A stretch of 64,000 bases of DNA from Lutjanus erythropterus (taxonomy: Eukaryota; Chordata; Actinopteri; Lutjaniformes; Lutjanidae). The DNA is taken from the NCBI GenBank assembly GCA_020091685.1, contig CM034603.1:15355596-15419595 (forward strand), in the 5' to 3' direction. Of this stretch, positions 1-12,172 are shown one piece after another (the stretch's first letter is position 1; the number at the start of each line of letters is the position of its first letter). The position numbers and the translations under genes are program-made. The notes under the pieces are model-generated. The model did not search any database and was not told the DNA's origin. It was given only the letters and a program-made list of their open reading frames with translations.

Positions 1-2504
1 AATCCCAAACACACAAAGACGTCCTTGTAAACTGAATCCAATCCTTTCGTTTCAGCTCCGTCCAAAGGCTGATAGGTGACAAAAGAAACTAAATTGCTTT
101 TGAAGTAACTGAAGGCAAGCGTGTTAATTGCTGAGGCTGTTCTGGCACTGAAGGATGAGAGACATGTTGACAGAACCATACCATATTTTCAGAGATTTCC
201 ACCGATTACCGCCAGGTTCAGACAACACAATATTTTTGTCAGTTACAGCGATCACTGCGTCAGATTACAGAATCAGAAATTCTTGCTGTATCTTGGCCAA
301 GAGCCATGAGAGACCAAACATTGCTCTCTGACTGATCATTGTTTGCCATTTGACATGACACAGTGGTATCACTTGTGTTTGGAAAAGCCTAAAAAAGACA
401 GAAGTATAAGAGCGCACTCAGTAGAGTGCAGATCCCCGCCAAGCAACAGATGGTGAAGCGCCTATTGCAATGCCAGTTCAACTATCGTATGCAACCAGCA
501 GGAATTACCAAACATGGCCTGCACATAGATTGTCCTTACTTGAAACTGAAGCAGTTGTTCATCACTTGGATGGACAGACGTGACCAGTGACCTTGGACCG
601 ATTTAATCAGTTCATCTTTGAGTCCAAGTGAACATTTGCAGTTTAAAGAAAGGCGTTCTTGAGATATCTTATTTGCAAGAGCAGGATGACCTGAAAACAT
701 AATGCCTCTAGCCTTAAAAGCATAAAGGCATGATTATCCTAAAAAGTCCTTCAACATACAGTCATGAATGTGCACAAAAAAATTGGCTGATCGGTCCAGT
801 AGTATTGGAGATAAGCTCTGGACAAAGTGTAGGTGCAGTGATCACACACACACACACTCACTTACTCACTCACTCATGCACACACAGAAGCGACTGTATG
901 ATCCTCACCAGGCTTACGTATCGGGGGGATAAAAAGTGACGGTGAGCTTTCTTCTGTTTTGGTTCCCCCTTGCAGCACCAACACCACCATTCAGCTTTCA
1001 CTTCACCACGATTACAGTTGTGCACGCAAATGCTTTCTGCGCTGCTATTTAAGAGCTGGTATGAGGTGACGATACTGCCATAATTATTGGATACAGAACT
1101 GATATCATCAGTCTAGATACCAGACTATCAGACAGGTTTTATACAAAATCAGAGGTTAGTCAAACTTACTTGGGGGAGAAAGGCAAATGTTGAAATTATC
1201 CCACTGCATGATATAAACATCAATCACAGCTTACAGATCAACTTCCTGATTCAAATTTGAAATGCACAGTCTTTATGTGCAATGAGAGATTATGAAGCAA
1301 CATTTCAGGGCATTTACATAAAGTGATTTAGATCATCTGGATAATCTGTCACCATGTTCTGAATAACTTTGAAGTGTACAACATTACCCCGACCAACAAA
1401 GAAGATAGTACTATAAAAGAGGGGTCCAAGTTGTCATAAACCTGAGCTTTCCTTTACCTAATCTTGTCAAAAATGCAGTTTGATTTTTTTGATGATGACG
1501 ATTCACTCTTTAATCTGGATGCGTCCCCACTGACATGGAGTGCAGACAGAAATAAACGTGACAAAGACTCAGTAAATGTGAAGAGATTAGTTCTGCAGGC
1601 AGGATTTTTAATATATCCACAGCCCTTAACTGTAACACATTTTATTTAGCAGAGAGACTGATGATGTCCTATTCAGTCACTTAATTAGTTTTGTGTCCTT
1701 TTGGAAATTCATTGTGTGCCTGCGGCAATCGTCAGACAATTACAAGCAAACACAGTAATAGAATGGATATGAAAGATCTATAATAATATAGATTATTCTG
1801 GTCTATACATATGAACAAAGGGAATTTCTGGTACTGTAGATATCGGCGTGACAAAACTCTTCCTAATGAAGTTACTGCAGCCCCAGTCATGATAAAACCG
1901 ACCTCAAATAGACATTCAGCACGTTTGCCCTGCTGACAGGTAGTAATGGATTTCACCTGAGAGCAAGCAAGAGAGGCAGAGAAAGAAAAAGTGATACAGG
2001 ACAGGGAGTGAAGTAATAAGAGGAGACAGACGGTCAAAGGGAACAAAGAGATGAGATATTTAGAATATTCAGCCAACTTTAATGTGGCGTATTTCAACAA
2101 GGAGAGGATAAAAGAGAACAGAGGAAGAGAGGAGACAGAAGCAGAGGAATAAAGACCGTTTTTGTCTGACACATCAGCCTACCAGGTGTCTGTGTGGAAA
2201 GAAAAGACTGAGCAGGTGGGACACTGGAGCTGTGTGTTCAGACGGTGAATGGAGCTCCTCAGAGAGATCAAACAAACACATTTAATCACTCTCACGCATT
2301 TATCCAGGTCAAATCTAAGTTATTTAATCCTCTGATGAGTTACTGATGAACCCACGAGTGGGGCAGTCATTGTGTCGGTGTAAAAGAACTTGAGATCTGA
2401 TCCACTCTGGACACCAGATTGGACTCAGTAGGACAGACAACGGGATTTTGTTTAGCACTGAAGTCTAGTCTTAATCTTTAGGAATACTTTGTGTAGGAAA
2501 TAAG
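1..2504. other. Intergenic, no gene recognised
   Basis: The open frames are short and unlike known families. There is a short CACACACTCACTTACTCACT-like low-complexity patch near 845-880. One acidic frame at 1,464-1,649 is discussed in the findings. Confidence 0.6.
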
Positions 2505-2830
2505 AACTTATAACCCTTTCCCACCAAATTATCTCCAGTTCTATTAAAGATTGTTTGAATCTTGGTTCTGGTTCTGCAAAACAGTCCAAGATTCTACCTG
2601 TTTTGAGCAGAACCATTGTAATGAAGGATGCATCATCAACAGAAGGAGCTGTAAGATACACAATGACCTGTAGAATATGACACGCCCACTTTGGTTTGCT
2701 CTTCGGGTCTCGGAAAACCTGCTATTTTTTGGTTCCAGCTGGCAACCTTTTGGGTTCTGAACCAGTTTATTTTTGGTCGAAATGCTCCAAATGGTTCAAA
2801 ATTAGGCGTGCAAACCAGTACAGAACAGTA
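2505..2830. repeat. Diverged fish MITE with CCTTTCCCACCAAA motif
   Basis: Contains ACCCTTTCCCACCAAATTAT, GGTTCTGGTTCTG, TTTTGGTTCCAGCTGGCAAC and GCAAACCAGTACAGAAC, the word set of a common percomorph repeat built on GGTTCC/GGAACC. Boundaries are approximate. Confidence 0.4.
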
Positions 2831-4227
2831 GCATGTTATGGGGGCATCTTATGTCCTTCTGTCTTTACATTATTTCATTTACTCAAGTGTTTTTCTTTTT
2901 TATATATTTTTGGAGAGGTACATTTGATTGATAATGATTTTTTTGTTTTATTTATTTTGCTAACTTTTTTGTTGTGATTGTGAGACTTGCTTACTGCATT
3001 TTAATGAAAATACCTTATTAAATAATTGAATTATCCCTCAAGAAGCACAACATGAAGACACAATCTGCAAAGTCTAATTAATGTTATGTTATTTCTGTAT
3101 TTTTCTGTCTTTGATTAACATTCTCTTTTTTATTATTTTGAAGGTTTTTTTTTCCTTCCTATTTGTTTACTGACACATCTATATTGTTGCTATGATTTAC
3201 TGTAACCATCTTGTCCAACAATAGATTTGTATGCCATATGTAGACGAAAAACAATAAAATCTAACTTTGACTAAATCCATTTATGTTTATTTCTTGACTC
3301 TGATAGTCAATAAAGTGGCGAAAAGATGTTAATGAAACTAAAAACAGGAGGACTTGAATCTATTCCCAGCTGTAATTTATCTTCTGTTTTGAATGTGTGT
3401 TTTTAAGGCAGATTAACATTCAGTTTCTGTCTTGAGAGACAGAGGAGGCTCTGTGCTGCTCAGCCAATCAAAGCTTCAAACAGAGCGTTGATTACATTGT
3501 AGGAATAAAAATCTGCACTTTTCCAGACATACTGAGGAGATGCTTTGAGGAACTGCTTGAGATTCTTGTCCAAAGAGGCTCTGATTGGGAAGATTTCCAC
3601 TCATCATCATCATCTTCTGGTAGATTAACACACACACACACTTCAGCCTCTGCAGCCCTCCATTATGTGGCTATGAAATGGAAGTTAACAGATTCAGTCT
3701 GTGAAATGTGTTCAGTAATGTCAGTTATGACACATAGCTGTACTGAATTGTAATGATGCTTCACCGAACGCCGTAACACATTTACCTGGCTCTCTATCTG
3801 CCATATCAAACTATCATCACTTTACCCAACTCCCTCTCCCATAACCACACTATACTCACTTTGCACGACTCTCCGAGCAAAATAAGATTTTCCTCAGTTC
3901 TGTCTTGAAAGTGCAGCAGTTTTACTTGATTCTCACCCCCATGTTTCAAACTGCCGTTGACTTTCTTTGATATGTGGTGATTATGAGCCTGATGAGCAGC
4001 TTGGAGTAAAAGTGCCAAAGCAGGGACTAAGAAAATGCCAGTCTTTTATCAGATGTGCGCAAACGGTGCTAGAAACTGAATTAAGTGATGATTTTCCATT
4101 GTTCTGAAACAACAACAAAGACGTGATTTAAGTTTATCTTTCTTAATAAATACCCCGCAGAGTTTTCTTCCGAACATTTGTTTACATTCAGTGTTTATCA
4201 GCAAAATGCATTTTGTTGCTGCATTGC
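2831..4227. other. Intergenic, no gene recognised
   Basis: AT-rich, with a CAT/ATC triplet patch near 3,601-3,618 and a short CA patch near 3,630. No splice-framed coding segment seen. Confidence 0.6.
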
Positions 4228-4300
4228 TACTAGTGCTGCAACTAATGATTATTTTCATCATCAATTAATCTGATGATTATTTTCATGATTAATTGCTCAT
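4228..4300. repeat. Fragment of the GCTGCAACTAA... MITE family
   Basis: AGTGCTGCAACTAATGATTA followed by ATTAATCTGATGATTATTTT is one terminus of the family seen more fully at 23,757-24,093. The rest of the copy is absent, because a SINE-like unit follows. Confidence 0.55.
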
Positions 4301-4334
4301 TCTGTAAGATGCATAACAATTGCAAAGCTTGTTA

Positions 4335-4492
4335 TGATTTCCCAGAGCCCTGGTTCAATTCCAGCCTACAGCCCTTTGCTTCATACCATCTCTTCCATCT
4401 CTCCAACTCTGCCCACTTTCCTGTCACACTCTTCATCTGTCTTGTCAGTAAAGGCTAAAAAGCTCCCAAAAATATATACATAAAAAAAAAGT
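4335..4492 (+). repeat. tRNA-derived SINE-like element, copy 1
   Basis: A B-box-like GGTTCAATTCCAGCC is followed by a tail TTGCTTCATACCATCTCTTC, a C/T-rich body, CTGTCACACTC, TAAAGGCTAAAAAGC and an A-rich end. This is the layout of a widespread fish SINE. The 5' A-box half is diverged. Confidence 0.55.
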
Positions 4493-5233
4493 CTAACAAC
4501 GTCCAATAACAAACTTACAAAAGTTGAAATAATAATATCGTATATGAGATTGAAGGCTGCCTATCCTGTGACATCCTGTGCTTTCATATTTATTTCCTAT
4601 TAGAGTTTCATTATTGTTTGAAGCAGTTTTGTGTCGTTTCATTTATTTTTGGTCCTCGGCTGAGAAAGAAATTGTTCCCTGTTGCTAAGTGACCTTTTTG
4701 TGCATCCTTCTTTTGATCCGGTGTTGAGTCTGACAGTTCAGTACACAAAATATTTCCAAACAAAAGTAGCTGAGAAGAGAATCAATTGCATCTTTTGTCA
4801 GAAGTAAGAAATATTAAAGTTGTCATGGTGGTTTTTGTTGCACCAGAAAATACAGACTGTACCAGGAGTGTTAGGAGTTTAGTTAGTTAAATGTAAACAA
4901 GGCAGACTGATACTTCATGGAGTACCTTCTTTCCACAAGACTGAAGCTTCTTGTTTACATAAAAGCACTGAGCCAGGTATGTGTGATACAGAAAGATTAA
5001 ACCCACTCTTGATGTTCTTGATGTTCTCCTGGACAAATACAGCTGCTATCAGTATTTATGCAACATTAATTTGCTCTAAAGTTTACATTCAGACACCATA
5101 AGACGTTGCAGTGATTAGCCACAGGGTTGTGAGGTGGTGCTGGGTTGTTTATTTATGCTAAGAACATGCTGCTATGAAACAATCAGGAAATAACATTTCA
5201 TTTCCCTGATTCACCATTTCTTTGGCTACCGGT

Positions 5234-5492
5234 TAGTGTTGACACGATACTGAAAAATACTGATGTTTGGGGAAAAAATTACTCAGCATTGAGGGCATAC
5301 ATTTTGGGATTTTTATTTAAAGATAAACTGCTATAGGTACTATATGGGCACTGCAGCAGTGTATGTCATCTCGGTTTCAGAGAGAAGAGAGAGTGAGGAA
5401 GTCTAGCTAGTACCGGACAATTGATACTCAGAAAAATGAGCATCGAAAGGACTTCAAATATTCAGCATCGATATATCGATGTTTTTGACAAC
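5234..5492. repeat. Short MITE with TAGTGTTG... / ...CAACACTA ends
   Basis: TAGTGTTGACACGATACTGA at the left and ATCGATGTTTTTGACAACACTA at the right are inverted repeats. About 260 bp, no coding capacity. Confidence 0.55.
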
Positions 5493-5564
5493 ACTACTGC
5501 CAGTCGTCTCTGTCCCCATTTAGTCTGCACGCAAGTTGCAAGTAGCAACAACTTCAACAAAGAC

Positions 5565-5975
5565 GGCCCTATCTTAGGCTGATCTAAAGCACAAGGCACA
5601 ATGCATTTAATTTATTCTAGGCATGTCCAAAACCACCTTTTGCAGTCTTGCGCCAGAGGTGCAGGGGAATCCTGCCCCTTGCACCAGCAGTGCACAGCAG
5701 GATATATCTATCAGCTGTGCCTTGATTAATTCATGGGTGATTTTTAGGCTGAATATGCAATAAACCAATCAGCAAGTCAGCTCTCATCACCTTTAAGAGG
5801 CAGGTGCACCCAGACCGCAAGTGGTGGCAGACTGACGGCAGATTTACCAGGAGGAAACAAAGAGAAAAGATTTTCAGGTGAGGAGACAGATCTCCTGGTT
5901 TGAGAAGTAAAAGTGCAGAAGCACACAATATATGGAGATGGCAGGGTGCCTCCAAAGCAGGTTTAATGTATAAAT
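5565..5975 (-). repeat. Interspersed repeat family X, copy A
   Basis: Read in reverse, this matches 18,965-19,355. Shared landmarks are the bipartite CCTGCTTTGG / AGATCTGTCTCCTC start, TTTGTTTCCTCCTGGT, CTTAAAGGTGATGAGAGC, the GCTGGTGCAAGGGGC block and TTGTGCTT. Boundaries are approximate. Probably a non-autonomous DNA element; superfamily not determined. Confidence 0.65.
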
Positions 5976-5999
5976 AGTGTCATGCAGATATAGTGGTGG

Positions 6000-6650
6000 G
6001 GGAAGTACTTGATTTTTAAATGCATTGTGATGCGGATGTGGAAGATTCTGAATCAATTCATCAATGTCAAAAAATCAATTAGTATGAAGTTGAAAGGAAA
6101 AAAAAAAGGCAGCACTGGGACAGTCTACAGCACACACATGCTAGAGTTACCAGCAGTTAACATGGAGCTAAACTTCATCTTTTCTAAAGGCAGAAATCAT
6201 GATTTAACATTTAGTGTCTAAATAACTGCATTTGCAAGATGAGTGTGAAAACTGTTTACCATCACTCAGAGATGTTAAGATGTTCATGGAGTGGGGCAGT
6301 GATCAATTGCAACAAACGAGTGTGGCTGAGCGACAAACACCGCGGCATGAAACAACATCGCCCAACTCTGTAATAAAGAAAATAACTCTCTGCTCAGTCT
6401 GTTTCACCTCAAAAGCTGTGCACCTGCTCTGTATGTTGGACAGTGAGGTTTTTCCTCAGAGCTTCTTGGGTTTTGGTGAGGATGGCTAAAGCAGGAACAG
6501 TTACAGATATGCATAATCCAACTGACACCCCCTGGCTTAAAATTTTGATGCGTCGATATGCATCAAGAATCATTTTATCATTGACTCGTAGCCCTCTGAA
6601 TCATAGCCGAATCGAATCGTGAGGTACCCAGAGATTCCCGCCCCCAGATA
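6000..6650. repeat. Diverged hAT-like repeat
   Basis: The left end has GGTGGGGGAAGTACTTGATT and ATGCATTGTGATGCG; the right end has ATCGAATCGTGAGGTACCCA and GATTCCCGCCCCC. The ends are imperfect inverted repeats of a familiar fish type. The open frames inside (6,009-6,221; 6,232-6,489) are not recognisable proteins. Confidence 0.5.
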
Positions 6651-7012
6651 TGTAACTGTTTTACACTCATGCACCTAGAAATGATGTTGTATTTTCATCA
6701 TTATCTTCAGCATCATCGTTATTATTATGCAGCTCAGCTCACTGAAGATCTTAGAGAAGAAGCCAGTGGGCAGGAGCAGGACAGAGGAGAGGCAAGGCGA
6801 CCAAGACTGCCCGCGACGCAACCATTCCACCGCATTAACCATGTGTTAAAAAAGGCTTCCTGGCAGAAACTCATACAGAACCTTTAAGGGTACCTTGTGC
6901 TACAGTATGAGAACATGTTGACTTTCCCTGTGAAGAAGTTACCACCACAGAACAACATGATGACTTGACTCCTTCATACTTGCATTTGAAGCAAGAGGGT
7001 AGCTGCCTACAG

Positions 7013-7016
<4 letters not shown>

Positions 7017-7050
<34 letters not shown>
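7017..7050. repeat. (CA)17 microsatellite
   Basis: Uninterrupted CA dinucleotide run. Confidence 0.95.
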
Positions 7051-7053
<3 letters not shown>

Positions 7054-8434
7054 CTCTGTGGGAGTCGATTTGATGCAGGCTTAATTAATGATTTGATAAC
7101 TGTTGAGGCGTTAAACAGAGCACAGGGAAAGACGAGAATCCCAGATGAGGAGTGAAAGCAGAGCTGAACCGGCTGTTAATATAATGTGCAGTGTGTCTCT
7201 ACACCTGCTCTAACATGCTGTCTTCCTACTGCTCCTCTGTCTGAATCAGCTTCTCTCTGCCTTGATCTCCGTCTCAGATCAGCGCAGCAGGACGCCTGCA
7301 GCACGCCGCTAGTGATGCTGTAAACGAGGAGGAGGAGAGCTCTTGCTTCTGCAGACTCTCTGTAGTCGGCGTTTCATTAGAAAGCAGCATTGGTTCTTTT
7401 ACCTGGACAGAGTCAGATTGTTAATGAAATGATCTGCGAGTCAAACTTCAAAGAAAAAGTAACCTTGTAATTTCAGAGGAATAGATTTAGGCACTGACCA
7501 CTTAAATTTACTTTCCACCTCCTTAACCTGAGTAACCTCTACTTTTAGATATGATTCTTTGCCTAAAGTTTAAGCTGAAACAAACTTTAGATTGATAGAT
7601 TTCCAGTGTTCCTACTTGCCTAGAATTCTGTAGATAAAGTAGCAGCATTTTATATTACTTTGACTTTTTATCACTTACTGCATCACTTTCTCAGAGATGG
7701 CTATGACTGTAAACCATAAAAGTTAATGCAGCGATTAATTTGAATTACTAATGGTACCATTTTGAGCATCAAGTGGCAAAAATTCCCCAACAGCAAACTT
7801 GCACTAATCAATAACGTTATATTAACAATGGATCAAATGACTGTGTTTTTGAGAGGTGTTGCTTGTAGTGATGCACCCACAGAGAATTATCATGACTCTG
7901 TAGTCCTCCTCATCTCTACAGAGTTTTATTGTCTCTCAACTCATTGATTTGGTTTTATGGCCCACAACTTTACTGTTCTGATTCACTCTCATTGCTCTCT
8001 TTAGTGTGGTTTCCTGAACCAAGCTCTGATAAACTTATTGTATGCTACCTGACCAGCATCACACAACAGAGAAAATTAGACACTGACGGGCGCATAAAAG
8101 TGGAGCATTTAGCAGCTGAAGAGCATATTTCCCTCCGGTGTTAGCTGAGAACCAAACCAGCTCTGTAGTCCTCAGCCCCGACCAACCCTCAAGTAACATA
8201 TTTCATAAAGCCTTCTCAGCAGTAACAAAATGCAGTAGACCAGGACTCGCCTCATAAAATTTATTGCTAGCCAAAATAAAAAATAAGTAATGCCTAACTG
8301 ATCAATGGGAGTAATACACATTTTGCCTTTACAGCAACATAACTTGAAAACCCTCAGAGGTGTAACCATCCACCAAGGTTGCACTGTCACGTAACAAAGT
8401 TACTTTCAATGATAAAAAAATATTAGATGAGCTG

Positions 8435-8545
8435 CAATGATTAGTCGACTAATTAACTAACTAACTAGTCCAATGGCAGAAAAATTCATCCTCAACTTTT
8501 TGATAGTTGTCGTTCAAGTCATTTTTCAAGGTAATATGCTAAAAG
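8435..8545. repeat. Fragment of a GCTGCAA... MITE
   Basis: GAGCTGCAATGATTAGTCGA followed by CTAATTAACTAACTAACTAG and CAAGTCATTTTTCAAG matches the left half of the element at 24,288-24,614. Confidence 0.5.
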
Positions 8546-8727
8546 TTGTATAGTATGTATGTATATCCAGAATATCAAATGCAAGAATCTGTTGCTTTCC
8601 TTATTTGTACATTATAGTAAATTAAATATTACCGGGTTTTGGCTACAGGTGTAAATTATAATTTTCATCCTAATACGATATAATATCGATTCTTTCGACA
8701 CTGATACGCTATTTGTTGATAGGCTTG

Positions 8728-9205
8728 GGCGGTATAAAGGTATTACCGTACCAAGGTATTTAGAAATCCAGATCATCATAAATACAGATGCTGTAGAGAT
8801 GCTGTATTGTAGTGTGCAACTTATGCCAGCAGGGGTCAGGGTCTGTGCTGCAGCGCAGCTGAGCTGGCAAACATGGCGTCTGAGGGATAAAGTTACAGGA
8901 CTAAGAGTACAGTGCACTGAACAGAGAAAAAGGTTAGCAGTGAAGCTGTTGATCTGGAAGGATAAGTACAGCGACAGCACTTTAAATATACAGTTCAGGT
9001 TTGAGTTTGTCAGAAAGTAAAAGCTGCAGCTTCACAAGACTGAAGCAAAGCTCCTGTGTGTGTCATCTCCCAGCTGTGGGAATAGGGTCGCCGAGACAAT
9101 CAGCTCCGCCTACGTTAAGACAGTGCGACACTACAGTGGAGCAAAGTTGAGATCAGCAATTTTATGCAAGGTTTACACAAGTTCCCTATAATACCCTATA
9201 CCCTG
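8728..9205. repeat. Diverged repeat beginning GGGCGGTATAAAGGTATTAC
   Basis: The start CTTGGGCGGTATAAAGGTAT and the right side TATAATACCCTATACCCTG form a loose inverted pair of a fish repeat type. It contains a 73-codon open frame (8,799-9,020) without recognisable homology. Confidence 0.4.
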
Positions 9206-12024
9206 CTAAAAAGTAATGAAACAATTTTTATTTGATTTAATTCAGAGGTCTGTGATCAAACAATATCATATATCAACTTAAGACAATCAGCTATTACACA
9301 TTTACAACAACTCACAAAGGACACCTAAACTGTCACGAGACATTTTTCTTACTGAACTCTTCCAGACATTTGTGACATAGTCATATCATGAGTATTTCAA
9401 AATAAAGGCATATCTTAAAATAGTGATATAGATTGATGATTAAATGTTACTACTCTTGCTGGTTCACATTAAAAATACTAGTCAGCTAAATTAACTAATA
9501 ACTTATATTAACTACTATTAATATTTTATTACTGTACAAAACAGCCACAGAGTGTTTTCTTACTTTAAGACAAGTCAAGTGTCTACATTTAAATTTCTAG
9601 GTAGATACAATTTTGAGGTAGATACACTGAGCAGCTACATTGCAGTGTGACTGCTCAAAATGTTCCAACAGGCTAAAATACCCGTGCACGATGAAATCTA
9701 ACTTTGAAGAGGCAGTGATACAGTTTCTACACCTCACTAGACTAGTCTAGTCTCACAGGACGATGGTGAAATGCAGCTATAAGCCATGCTGCTGTTTGAG
9801 TACATTATTACTGTCGGTCTCTAACTACATTTTAAACCCAGAGAGAAAAGTCCTCAGGCACAGTGTCTGGAGTGTGTCGAACATCATTCTGGGACATGTA
9901 GGAAGCCAGTCACTGATGCAGAAGTAGATAAAGTAAGATAAGGGGAAGCTGGTACAACAGAGAAGTACATTTTAAGTCACAAAGAACCTTCTTAGTGGTT
10001 TGTCATTGACTCTCTTGAACCCTCAGTTTGACTCTTCAACTGTGACTCTTCTGTGCCGTCATTAACAACCAGGCTGCAGCTCTGTTCTGCTCTCTCAGCT
10101 GCAGGCAAAGTCAGCCACTAAAGAAACAGGACAATTACACACATAATGAACACTGCCGAGAGGAGAAATTAAAATTTAAACCGAGCCAGGTGTACTACTG
10201 AATTAAAGAGAGAGTCAAATGTGCCACCAGGTTTATGGAATTAGACGAAAGGATGAGAGGGAAAGGCGGGACTGAATAAATAATCAAACTAACATGAAGA
10301 GAGAATTAGTCTGACTCGTTAAGAATTCAGATTTCTCCTCATCAGCTGCTGTTTCCAAATCAGACAGTAGAGGTGATGACACAAAGAAACGGTCTGTCTG
10401 CTCGACTTTTTAAAATCAATCAAGCATACTTTTGCAAATTTAAGCATTTAAACATAAAATCTTTTTTATTCCAGAGTAGAAAGTTATGTTCTCTGCAGTG
10501 AGAGACCTGCCTTTCTCTCCGATGACCTTATTTTCTCCAAACTATAATTCAGAGGTCTTGAGTTAAGCGGCCTTTTGATCTAAATGATGTTATTAATCAG
10601 CACCCAGAGGAGAGGGACCACTAATGACCTTTATAATGAGATGGCCAGAGTCAACATGCTCCTTCTCTTCTCACCACCGCCCGCCGTGCACTTTTCCCCT
10701 TCAGCATCTGCCCTTTTGTCTTCTGCTCTCATTTTCTTTCGTTCCCTTATTTTTGCCAGTCTCTCCTTACCCTCCTCTCATTTTTCTCCTTCACACGCTT
10801 TAATTATCTCTTCATGTTTTAAACCTCCTTTGGGAGAAATTGAGAGAGTGAGTTTAAGTAGTCCTGAAGGAGAATAAAGAACACCTTTTCAATCCAAAAA
10901 TAATGCTTTAATACAAAGTTTCTCTGCAGACCGGGACTGTAACCATTTTGTAGAACATGTATTTCCACTTTGAAACGAACCCCACAGCCAACAGCTCAAC
11001 TGACTGAACAATGAGTCTGTGTTGCCGCAGTGAACATCCTTACTTTGGGACATAGTCAGTGATGTCAGTGTGTGGTGTACTTTTTGGAACATTTCTGTCC
11101 CCAGAGGTAGCTGTATAGTGAGCGCTCTTCGCTTTCACGCTGCTCTCTAGGGTGAAATCATTCCACTACAAGTCATCCTGTCTGCTCAGTGAAGATGTCT
11201 GTGAGTGCAGGCGAACAGGCCCAGGGTGAGTCTGAGAGAAGTTTAGATTGTACTGACACATACACAAACAGCTGCAGACACCATGGATGCAGGGTAGTTC
11301 TCACACAGAAGCACTGCAGCTGTCTGGAGGAGGAGAGGCCTCACCAGTATGTTCAGAGGTAATGTTATCTTCCTGCTTAGAAGTGGTACATTTGCAGCTC
11401 GCAGCAACATAACACGATATAGTCTCAGGCTCTTGTTTGATATATAGTGTCCTAAGTTTGGAGGACTAACTTGGCTTGTTTAACTATTATATTACTTGAA
11501 CTTCTTTGTTACCCTGTGCTGCTGAACCTCCTTGAAAGTATTTAATTTACCATCCAAACTTGCAGTCCTGTAATGACTTATAGACTACAGCCAGACTTGA
11601 AAAGCCTGTGAATTTCTCCATTTGCACCATTAAAACACAACGTTGAATTGAAGATACTACACGGGTTTTGCAATAGTGATTAAAAGTTTCATTTGAAGTT
11701 ATAAATACAAGTCAAAAGATAACGGAACCATAAAAAAAAACACTTTTTAAGTACTCACAGCTCAGTTGAATTGTTTACAATATATCACCCAGGGAAGAGC
11801 CACACAAAGTAATTTGTCCAATCAGCATAGATTTCTAGTTGACTGCATCACTCTATTGGTTTGCTCACAGCACAGATTCTCTGGTCAGTGAGGTCATGTG
11901 ATGCTTGGGAACAAAACACCACATTAAATTCTGTCAACTCTACAAGTCACCTGAAATTAGACTGTGGATCTCTTAAATCATGATATTTATCTAAAATTGT
12001 CATATTGCCATCTTCTAATGAGCA
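9206..12024. other. Intergenic, nothing recognisable
   Basis: No repeat family recognised with confidence and no exon signal. The 97-codon frame at 10,584-10,877 is C/T-rich low complexity without homology I recognise. Confidence 0.55.
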
Positions 12025-12172
12025 CCTTGGTAGCCAAATGATTACAGCACGTGCTACAGCATGGCCACTGCAACATAACTGGTTTGATTGTAGCCAGCGA
12101 GCTTTGGTGCATGTCATACCCCACTTCATTGTTTCCTGTCTGCCTCTGCTGCCCAATAAAGTTGAAAAAAAG
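12025..12172 (+). repeat. tRNA-derived SINE-like element, copy 2
   Basis: GCACCTTGGTAGCCAAATGA resembles an A-box region, GGTTTGATTGTAGCC a decayed B-box, then TTGGTGCATGTCATACCCC, TGTTTCCTGTCTGCCTCTGC, CCAATAAAG and an A tail. Same family as 4,335-4,492 and the same orientation. Confidence 0.65.

Noticed and set aside
121-309. Linker-histone-like reading (AEAVLALKDER)
   Set aside because: Only about ten residues resemble the winged-helix start, and the rest does not follow.
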